The position numbers and the translations under genes were made by a program. From contig CAMBOZ010000014.1 in the NCBI GenBank assembly GCA_945869505.1, positions 1-23,404 on the forward strand: a DNA stretch of 23,404 nt, written 5' to 3'. The DNA comes from Bifidobacterium breve (GTDB taxonomy: Bacteria; Actinomycetota; Actinomycetes; Nanopelagicales; Nanopelagicaceae). Within the stretch, counting starts at the first letter, position 1; the number at the start of each line of letters is the position of its first letter. Shown piece by piece: positions 18,155 to 23,404 of this stretch. The notes beneath the pieces were generated by a model. That model was given only the letters and a program-made list of their open reading frames with translations. It had not been told where the DNA came from and did not search any database.

Positions 18155-18252
18155 AATGACTCCAAAATATCTCGGGGTGTAATCCCTGACCGAGCGCGTC
18201 ATTGGGCCGAATTCAGGCTTACGCCTAATCCAACCACCTTCGCAGGCGGATG

Positions 18253-18289
18253 AAAAATCGCCATTCCCATCACGCGTAGGAAATGGCGA
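18253..18289 (-). terminator. intrinsic terminator upstream of fbaA
   Basis: On the minus strand TCGCCATTTCC pairs with GGGAATGGCGA (11 bp including one T-G wobble, loop of 10 nt) and is followed at once by TTTTT. It lies between the small ORF at 18333-18431 and fbaA, so it ends a transcript other than fbaA, or acts as an attenuator in a long fbaA leader. Confidence 0.7.
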
Positions 18290-18332
18290 CTTTCCGTCCG
18301 ATTGGCACCTGTCTTTAGATGGTTATGGATCT

Positions 18333-18431
18333 TTACGGATGGAGCAATTTCTGCAGGAAGGCGATCAAGCCAGCCAGGAGGGCTGGGCTGCTGATTATCT
18401 TCAGAAGCATCACAAGAAATGATGTGTACAT
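18333..18431 (-). CDS. candidate small hydrophobic membrane peptide (32 residues)
   Basis: An ORF of 32 codons plus TAA. GGAAAGGA precedes the ATG with 4 nt spacing. The peptide is a single hydrophobic segment: MYTSFLVMLLK (1-11), then IISSPALLAGLIAFLQ (12-27) and KLLHP at the end. Basic residues are K11 and K28; there are no acidic residues. Composition fits a one-span membrane or amphipathic peptide, such as a type I toxin or a small membrane-complex subunit. The PALLAGLIA segment also recalls the N-terminus of some PTS IIC proteins, but the downstream sequence does not continue such a protein. An intrinsic terminator follows 43 nt after the stop. An in-frame ATG 24 codons upstream (about 18503) has a poorly spaced AGGAG and is less likely. 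I recognise no family. Confidence 0.45.
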   Translation of the reverse strand: MYTSFLVMLLKIISSPALLAGLIAFLQKLLHP

Positions 18432-18478
18432 ATTTTCCTTTCCATTCTTATCTCTAATTCGTGCCTCGTTCGAGGTTA

Positions 18479-18529
18479 GAAGGCTGGGATCTTGCCCCAT
18501 ATCTCCTATGCCACACCCGGAAAGCCTTC
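18479..18529 (-). ncRNA. possible structured leader of the small-peptide mRNA
   Basis: GAAGGCT (plus 18479-18485) pairs perfectly with AGCCTTC (18523-18529), continued by GGG/CCC across a 4-nt bulge, with a 27-nt apical region. On the minus strand it lies 47 nt before the small ORF. It also contains a GGAGATATG in its loop. No known riboswitch class was recognised. Confidence 0.3.
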
Positions 18530-18549
18530 CGCCTGTTGATATTGACGAG

Positions 18550-18555
18550 TAATCT
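18550..18555 (+). promoter_or_regulatory. -10 element of acs promoter
   Basis: TAATCT fits TANNNT and ends 8 nt before the acs ATG, which has no Shine-Dalgarno site. The acs mRNA is probably leaderless or has a leader of one or two bases. No clear -35 box. Confidence 0.45.
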
Positions 18556-18563
18556 GCAGAGTT

Positions 18564-20534
18564 ATGAGTTCAGAAAAAATCGGCGATTCAATCGAAAATC
18601 TTTCGCAGGAGAACCGGCTCTTTCCACCGAGCCCGGCATTTGCCGCGCAAGCGAATGCAAAACCTGATTTGTATGCACACGCAGATAAAGATCGTTTAGC
18701 TTTTTGGGAAGAACAAGCGCGTGAGCTGACTTGGGATAAGACTTGGGATCAAGTTTTGGAATGGCATCCTCCATATGCCAAATGGTTTATTGGTGGCAAA
18801 ATAAATGCTTCGGTAAACGCACTTGATCGTCACATCGCAGCTGGTCGCGGCGAACGAATCGCTTTTCACTTTGAAGGTGAACCCGGTGATACTCGCACAA
18901 TTACTTATTCACAGATGCTCGAAGATGTTTCGCAAGCAGCACACGCGCTAACTGAACTCGGAATCACCGCGGGCGATCGTGTCGCTATTTATATGCCTAT
19001 GATTCCTGAAGCCGCAGTTGCAATGTTGGCTTGTGCGCGAATTGGCGCGGTTCATTCAGTTGTCTTCGGTGGTTTTTCTGCAGATGCACTTCTATCTCGT
19101 ATTCAAGATGCCGATGCTAAGTTGGTAATTACTGCAGATGGTGGTTTCCGAAAAGGAGCAGCATTTGCGCTAAAGCCGGCAGTAGATGAAGCGTTAAAAG
19201 GTAAGCACAATGTGGAAAAAGTTCTGGTTGTAAAGCGCACGAATCAAGAAACTGCGTGGAACTCAGATCGCGATATCTGGTGGCATGAAATTGTTAACCG
19301 CCAAAGCAAGTCACACACACCTGAATTCTTTGACAGTGAGCACCCGCTCTTTATTCTTTACACATCTGGAACAACTGCCAAGCCAAAGGGAATTTTCCAC
19401 ACTACAGGCGGGTATTTAACCCAAGCGGCATACACACATCGCGTGGTCTTTGATATCAAGCCTGAAACAGATATTTATTGGTGTACCGCCGATGTTGGTT
19501 GGATTACCGGCCATTCTTACGTTGTTTATGGACCGCTAATAAATGGCGCCACACAAGTTATTTATGAAGGAACTCCAGATACACCACATAAAGGTCGCCT
19601 CTTTGAAATTATCGCAAAGTACGGCGTAACTATTTTGTACACTGCACCGACTTTGATTCGTACTTGGATGAAATGGGGAGATGAATTCCCACAGGCTCAC
19701 AATTTATCTTCGTTGCGTTTACTTGGATCAGTTGGTGAACCAATTAATCCAGAGGCGTGGATGTGGTATCGCGAAGTAATTGGTGCAAACAATTGTCCGA
19801 TTGTTGACACTTGGTGGCAGACCGAAACTGGCGCGATCATGATTTCACCACTTCCTGGCGTTACTGCAACTAAACCAGGATCTGCGATGAAAGCACTTCC
19901 AGGTATCAGCGCAAAAGTTGTTGATGATCAAGGCGTTCCAGTTCCTAATGGACACGGTGGATTCTTAATTTTGGATCAACCATGGCCTTCGATGTTGCGT
20001 GGTGTTTGGGGCGAAGGCGAGCGTTACAAAGAAACTTACTGGTCACGTTTTAAAGGAATTTACTTTGCTGGCGATGGCGCGAAGTTAGATGGAGATGGCG
20101 CGACATGGCTAATGGGCCGCGTTGATGATGTTATGAACGTTTCTGGACACCGCATTTCAACTACTGAAGTTGAGTCTGCTTTGGTTTCACACGAAGCGGT
20201 CGCTGAAGCAGCAGTCGTTGGTGCAGCAGATGAGATGACCGGCCAAGGCATTGTCGCCTTCGTTATTTTGCGCGGCGGAATTCCAAATGTCGGCGGCGAA
20301 GAGTTGGTCAAAGAGTTACGTGCTCACGTAACCAAGGAAATCGGCGCAATCGCTCGCCCGCGTCAGATTATGGTTGTGGCAGAACTTCCAAAGACGCGCA
20401 GTGGAAAAATTATGCGCCGGTTACTAAAGGATGTTGCTGAAAATCGTGCAGTTGGAGATGCGACAACACTGGCTGATCCAAATGTAATGAAGCTGATTTC
20501 AGAAGGGTTAAATTCTTCTAAAGACGAAGATTAA
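18564..20534 (+). CDS. acs: acetyl-coenzyme A synthetase
   Basis: AMP-forming acetate activation: acetate, ATP and CoA to acetyl-CoA through acetyl-AMP. At 656 residues it has full length. Marks are the VVFGGFSADAL region (167-177), the phosphate-binding loop YTSGTTAKPKG at 266-276 (the usual Gly before KPKG is Ala272), the VDTWWQTETG adenine-binding motif, and the C-terminal PKTRSGKIMRR with K615, the lysine normally controlled by acetylation. The last 17 nt overlap the convergent cvpA gene. The ATG at 18564 is supported by the -10 element just upstream. Confidence 0.97.
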   Translation: MSSEKIGDSIENLSQENRLFPPSPAFAAQANAKPDLYAHADKDRLAFWEEQARELTWDKTWDQVLEWHPPYAKWFIGGKINASVNALDRHIAAGRGERIAFHFEGEPGDTRTITYSQMLEDVSQAAHALTELGITAGDRVAIYMPMIPEAAVAMLACARIGAVHSVVFGGFSADALLSRIQDADAKLVITADGGFRKGAAFALKPAVDEALKGKHNVEKVLVVKRTNQETAWNSDRDIWWHEIVNRQSKSHTPEFFDSEHPLFILYTSGTTAKPKGIFHTTGGYLTQAAYTHRVVFDIKPETDIYWCTADVGWITGHSYVVYGPLINGATQVIYEGTPDTPHKGRLFEIIAKYGVTILYTAPTLIRTWMKWGDEFPQAHNLSSLRLLGSVGEPINPEAWMWYREVIGANNCPIVDTWWQTETGAIMISPLPGVTATKPGSAMKALPGISAKVVDDQGVPVPNGHGGFLILDQPWPSMLRGVWGEGERYKETYWSRFKGIYFAGDGAKLDGDGATWLMGRVDDVMNVSGHRISTTEVESALVSHEAVAEAAVVGAADEMTGQGIVAFVILRGGIPNVGGEELVKELRAHVTKEIGAIARPRQIMVVAELPKTRSGKIMRRLLKDVAENRAVGDATTLADPNVMKLISEGLNSSKDED

Positions 20535-21012
20535 GGAACTCTTCCTTTACCCAGTCGTTTGCTTGGGTAATTAATCCAGGAATGTAAGGTTGAACTTTCG
20601 TCAATATCTGGCTCTTTGCGATTTGGTTCTGTACTGATTCCCACGGTGACCAAAGCAAGACAGTGGCGATCAAGTAAGTTACGAGAATTACTCGGATGAT
20701 TTCTAAGGCAGAACCTGCCAGTGAATCTAGAAACGCCAGTGGCCCACGAAATACCGTTGCTCGTAAACCTTTGGCGAGTGCACCACCGGCCATTGATCCA
20801 AAACTTCCGCTGGCAACAATTGCAATGATCACAAAACCAACGCGCTTAAAATCTAACGCCCAATCGTTTGAGATCTTCAAAGAAAAATAGATTCCAAGAA
20901 CGCCACCGGCGATGTAGCCCACAAATTTGAATATTGTTCTAATAAATCCGTTTTTATAACCGATCACTCCTGAAATGAGAACGGCTGCGGCGATCACAAG
21001 GTCTAAAAGCAT
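20518..21012 (-). CDS. CvpA-family membrane protein
   Basis: A 164-residue membrane protein with about four hydrophobic segments. It begins MLLDLVIAAAVLISGVIGYK and continues NGFIRTIFKFVGYIAGGVLG, the typical CvpA N-terminus, and contains GPLAFLDSLAGSALEIIRV in the third part. In mycobacteria the equivalent locus encodes MarP, a CvpA-like membrane domain fused to a periplasmic trypsin-like protease; here the protein ends after the membrane part and no HDS triad follows. It shares one base with the end of the thioredoxin-like gene (TAATG), so it is the last gene of the nth operon, and it overlaps acs by 17 nt tail to tail. Confidence 0.85.
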   Translation of the reverse strand: MLLDLVIAAAVLISGVIGYKNGFIRTIFKFVGYIAGGVLGIYFSLKISNDWALDFKRVGFVIIAIVASGSFGSMAGGALAKGLRATVFRGPLAFLDSLAGSALEIIRVILVTYLIATVLLWSPWESVQNQIAKSQILTKVQPYIPGLITQANDWVKEEFLNLRL

Positions 21013-21542
21013 TAAATCTGCACCCCTAAATATTTCTCTGTTAGCGCGATTAATTCAGATTCTGATTCTATAACACCAATTTTTTTATATACCGTCTTAC
21101 CATCTGCATCTATAAATAAAGTCACCGGAACGCCCATTCCAAAGTACGCTCTTGTCTCATTCTCGCGATCATAATAATTCGGCCAAGTCATGCCATTTTC
21201 CTCAATAAATCTTTGCGAATTAGCTGGGGATGCCTCTTCAACTGCAATACCAACTAGCTGCACTTTGCCCTTTGCTTTGCTGTAAAAACTGACAAATTCT
21301 GGCATTTCATCTAAACAGGTTGTGCACCAAGATCCCCAAACATTTAAAACCATTGGCCCACGCAGTGATTCAATGATCACTCCCGGTGAGCCATCTACGC
21401 ATTCGAGAGCAATACCTTCTACTACTTCTCTATCGGTGGTCACAGACTCACAAGAAATTACTTCTCCGGTCTGCGCGACTGGTTCGGCGTTCGAACAACC
21501 AGATAAGAGAAGAGCACAAATTATTGAAAATAATAGCTTCAT
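21012..21542 (-). CDS. TlpA/ResA-like thioredoxin-fold lipoprotein
   Basis: A 176-residue membrane-anchored redox protein acting outside the membrane. The signal peptide ends in the lipobox LLSGC, with the lipidated Cys at 16. The thioredoxin domain has the active site WGSWCTTC (C73, C76), followed by LDEMPEFVSFYSK, and the cis-proline loop GMGVPVTLFID. Probable roles are reduction of extracytoplasmic disulfides, for example in cytochrome c maturation; the substrate is not shown. The extra pair C31 and C48 could form a disulfide. The first four bases overlap nth. Confidence 0.9.
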   Translation of the reverse strand: MKLLFSIICALLLSGCSNAEPVAQTGEVISCESVTTDREVVEGIALECVDGSPGVIIESLRGPMVLNVWGSWCTTCLDEMPEFVSFYSKAKGKVQLVGIAVEEASPANSQRFIEENGMTWPNYYDRENETRAYFGMGVPVTLFIDADGKTVYKKIGVIESESELIALTEKYLGVQI

Positions 21543-22237
21543 CGGAAATCCGCATCGCTTTTAACTAAAAGAAGTGCTTTCGCTTTATCCATCTCACCAA
21601 TTCCAAACGATGGGCAAATCTTTGCCACAGGACAAGCTCCGCACGCCGGTTTTCGCGAATGACAAATTCTTCTGCCGTGCCAGATCATCCGTTGTGACAA
21701 GTTGGTCCATTCCTTTTGAGGTATCAACTCTCCCACTTCAAATTCTACTTTTACGGGATCTTGCGATGCGCTCCACTCAAATCTGCGTGAAAGTCTTCCA
21801 AAATGTGTGTCTACTGTGATTCCAGGAATATCAAAGGCGTGCCCCAAAACGACGTTAGCGGTCTTGCGACCAACCCCTGGCAATGTAATTAGCTCTTCTA
21901 AAGTCTGCGGAACTTCGCCATCAAAGTCCTCGATAATCTTTATCGCAAGTCCCTGAATGTGACGAGCCTTTGCTCGAAAGAATCCAGTGGTGTAAATCAG
22001 ATCTTCGATATCCAATAATGACGCTTTGGCATATGCCCGAACGTTTTTATATTTCTTAAATAACGCCGGCGTAACTTGATTGACTCGCTTGTCGGTACAT
22101 TGCGCAGAAAGTACTGTTGCAATGGTTAATTCGAGCGGGTTGGAAAAATCCAATTCGCAGCGGACATCTGGATATCGCTTGCTTAATATCCGATAGATAG
22201 CCCGTGCGCTCTTTCGGGTTTCGCGATCAGGGGCCAT
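21539..22237 (-). CDS. nth: endonuclease III (DNA glycosylase/AP lyase)
   Basis: Base-excision repair enzyme removing oxidised pyrimidines and cutting at abasic sites. It has 232 residues. The helix-hairpin-helix LPGVGRKTANVVLGHAF carries the catalytic K125; D143 is in TVDTHFGRLSRR. The [4Fe-4S] cluster ligands C192, C199, C202 and C208 keep the C-x6-C-x2-C-x5-C spacing. A TAGTTT box ends 6 nt before the ATG with no Shine-Dalgarno site, so the operon start is probably leaderless. First gene of nth-thioredoxin-cvpA, divergent from crp. Confidence 0.97.
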   Translation of the reverse strand: MAPDRETRKSARAIYRILSKRYPDVRCELDFSNPLELTIATVLSAQCTDKRVNQVTPALFKKYKNVRAYAKASLLDIEDLIYTTGFFRAKARHIQGLAIKIIEDFDGEVPQTLEELITLPGVGRKTANVVLGHAFDIPGITVDTHFGRLSRRFEWSASQDPVKVEFEVGELIPQKEWTNLSQRMIWHGRRICHSRKPACGACPVAKICPSFGIGEMDKAKALLLVKSDADFR

Positions 22238-22254
22238 GCGAGTAAACTACCGAT
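22238..22254. promoter_or_regulatory. divergent overlapping -10 elements of nth and crp
   Basis: Only 17 bp separate the two start codons. TAAACTA (22243-22249) reads as TAAACT on the plus strand, 6 nt before the crp GTG, and as TAGTTT on the minus strand, 6 nt before the nth ATG. Both spacings fit leaderless transcription, and neither gene has room for a Shine-Dalgarno leader. Confidence 0.6.
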
Positions 22255-22938
22255 GTGCCACACGAAGAAGAAGTCGTACGCAGAGCCCCGCTCTTTACCG
22301 CCCTTGACGAAGCAGCCGCGGTCTCACTGCGCGCCTCCATGGATTCAGTGAAGATCGCCAAAGGATCAATCCTTTTTAAAGAGGGCGATGAAGGCGAGCA
22401 TTTATATGTAATTATCGATGGCAAGTTAAAGCTTGGAACCTCAAGCGGAGATGGTCGCGAGAATCTACTTTCTATCCTCGGACCTGGAGAAATGTTCGGC
22501 GAACTCTCACTCTTCGATCCCGGCCCTCGCACATCAACTGCAACTGCAGTCACCGATGCGAAATTGCTTTCACTTAGCCATGAAAAAGTTATCCCTTGGC
22601 TAAAGCAGAACCCAGAAGTATCACTTCAGTTGCTAACCAGATTGTCACAACGCCTGCGTCGTACAAATGAAGCAGTCGGTGATTTAGTTTTCTCTGATGT
22701 TCCAGGACGCGTTGCAAAAGCGTTAATTGATCTTGGAGATCGTTTCGGCAAGACAACCCCTGAGGGGCTGCTCGTTAATCACGATCTAACTCAAGAAGAA
22801 CTTGCCCAGCTTGTTGGAGCTTCTCGCGAAACAGTTAACAAGGCCTTGGCAGATTTTGCAGGACGCGGTTGGCTTAAGCTGGACGGTCGTTCAGTATTGA
22901 TTGCTGATGTTGACCGCCTAAGTAAGCGTTCGCGCTAG
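22255..22938 (+). CDS. crp: Crp/GlxR-type cAMP-responsive regulator
   Basis: A 227-residue global transcription regulator with strong likeness to M. tuberculosis Crp (Rv3676) as I recall it. The N-terminal cyclic-nucleotide domain includes GDEGEHLYVIIDGKLKLG and the phosphate cassette FGELSLFDPGPRTSTA (81-96) with E83, R92 and T93 to hold cAMP. The long C helix leads into TNEAVGDLVFSDVPGRVAK, then the helix-turn-helix LTQEELAQLVGASRETVNKA (178-197) with the recognition helix. The start is GTG, chosen because a TAAACT box lies 6 nt upstream. The final 65 nt overlap the convergent RidA-family gene. Confidence 0.96.
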   Translation: MPHEEEVVRRAPLFTALDEAAAVSLRASMDSVKIAKGSILFKEGDEGEHLYVIIDGKLKLGTSSGDGRENLLSILGPGEMFGELSLFDPGPRTSTATAVTDAKLLSLSHEKVIPWLKQNPEVSLQLLTRLSQRLRRTNEAVGDLVFSDVPGRVAKALIDLGDRFGKTTPEGLLVNHDLTQEELAQLVGASRETVNKALADFAGRGWLKLDGRSVLIADVDRLSKRSR

Positions 22939-23404
22939 ATCCCTTTAATTCTGCAATTTCAACGGTGAGTTCGATCTCCACCGGTGAATTCAAAGGAAGA
23001 TCAGCAACTCCGATGGCACTTCGCGCAGCAATGCCAGCATCGCCCCAGATATGCATAAATAGCTCAGATGCTCCATTTGCAATAAATGGTTGATTTAGAA
23101 AACCTGGCGCACCGTTTACATAACAAACCACGCGCACAACTTTTACAATCATGTCTACCGGAGCGACGAGTTCGACAGCTGCAAGACAGTTGAGGGCGCA
23201 AATTTCTGCAAGTTCTTTCGCTCGCTCTTGAGTTATTTCAGCGCCAACTTTGCCGGTATCGGCCATTGCGCCATCTACTAATGGAAGTTGTCCTGCAGTA
23301 AAAACTATTTGACCAGTGCGAACTGCTGGCAAATAAGCAGCAACTGGTTTAGCCGCAACCGGAAGCGTTAAACCTTTTTCAGCAAGCTTTGCGCGGACAT
23401 CGAT
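22874..23404 (-). CDS. RidA/YjgF family protein (5' end outside window)
   Basis: 176 residues are visible; the frame is open to the right edge, so the start lies outside. The visible part begins IDVRAKLAEKGLTLPVAAKP and continues PAVRTGQIVFTAGQLPLVDG, the N-terminal region of the actinobacterial RidA-like proteins (Rv3678c type). RidA proteins hydrolyse reactive enamine/imine intermediates, but this subgroup is uncharacterised. An internal TTG is not the true start. The domain should end near PVEIELTVEIAE; here a further 25 or so residues continue antisense over the end of crp before the stop at 22874. Confidence 0.9.
   Translation of the reverse strand: MDVRAKLAEKGLTLPVAAKPVAAYLPAVRTGQIVFTAGQLPLVDGAMADTGKVGAEITQERAKELAEICALNCLAAVELVAPVDMIVKVVRVVCYVNGAPGFLNQPFIANGASELFMHIWGDAGIAARSAIGVADLPLNSPVEIELTVEIAELKGSSANAYLGGQHQQSILNDRPA

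Larger units (their letters stand above)
18155..18563. other. long intergenic region between fbaA and acs
   Basis: 409 bp with no annotated-size gene, the largest gap in the window. It is not empty. On the minus strand it holds a possible leader hairpin (18479-18529), a ribosome site, a 32-codon ORF (18333-18431) and an intrinsic terminator (18253-18289). The remaining 98 bp before fbaA should hold the fbaA promoter, not identified with confidence. On the plus strand only the acs -10 element near 18550 is clear. Confidence 0.7.

Noticed and set aside
18155..18202. 16-residue N-terminal extension of the aldolase
   Set aside because: The family begins MxIATPE and GGAG is placed for the ATG at 18154.
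18319..18552. Plus-strand 77-codon ORF just before acs
   Set aside because: No ribosome site, no recognisable domain, mixed basic and proline-rich composition, and it overlaps the better-supported minus-strand small ORF and its leader hairpin.
22227..22553. 108-codon minus-strand ORF opposite the crp N-terminus
   Set aside because: Antisense shadow; low-complexity Ser/Pro-rich product and no start signals.

Overview
This is a compact actinobacterial chromosome segment of moderate to low GC (roughly mid-40s percent, estimated by eye). The gene complement is typically actinobacterial: a BldC-type regulator, DUF3073 and probable DUF5302 small proteins, a purSQL-type purine cluster with a sterol-carrier-like gene between purL and purF, a Mycobacterium-type class II aldolase, and a GlxR/Crp regulator divergent from nth. 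Very short intergenic gaps, many 1-4 nt gene overlaps, low GC and several apparently leaderless genes suggest a small-genome, streamlined lineage such as the freshwater Nanopelagicales (acI: Planktophila/Nanopelagicus). That placement is inference. No mobile element, phage gene or CRISPR array was seen.

Layout. 1-79: C-terminal tail of a probable M3 peptidase. 84-1175: tRNA-Lys and the t6A-synthesis gene tsaC/sua5, both on the minus strand. 1215-3132: a GT4 glycosyltransferase and a secreted SIMPL-domain protein on the plus strand. 3223-3616: tRNA-Glu, tRNA-Asp, an intrinsic terminator, then tRNA-Phe. 3643-6217 (minus): a probable DUF5302 protein, a WecA/MraY-like phosphosugar transferase, bldC, a conserved hypothetical and DUF3073.

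6262-17083 (minus) is a dense de novo purine cluster, transcribed purA-purD-purB-purC-purS-purQ-purL-(sterol carrier-like)-purF-purM. It encodes the PRPP, GAR, FGAM, AIR and SAICAR steps, adenylosuccinate lyase and the AMP branch (purA). purN, purE/K and purH are not in the window. fbaA (aldolase) lies 36 nt upstream of purA on the same strand. 18155-18563 is the only long intergenic region. It seems to hold a small, unannotated minus-strand transcription unit: a possible leader hairpin, a Shine-Dalgarno site, a 32-codon hydrophobic-peptide ORF and a strong intrinsic terminator.

18564-23404: acetyl-CoA synthetase (plus), a convergent operon nth-thioredoxin lipoprotein-cvpA (minus), then crp (plus), divergent from nth with only 17 bp between start codons, and a RidA-family gene (minus) running off the right edge. 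From memory this order resembles the M. tuberculosis acs-MarP-thioredoxin-nth-crp-RidA neighbourhood, except that the CvpA protein here lacks the serine protease domain of MarP.

The points most worth checking are the hidden small-peptide gene upstream of fbaA, the back-to-back leaderless promoter between nth and crp, the pairing of tsaC with one of its tRNA substrates, and the 3' overlap of ridA with crp.
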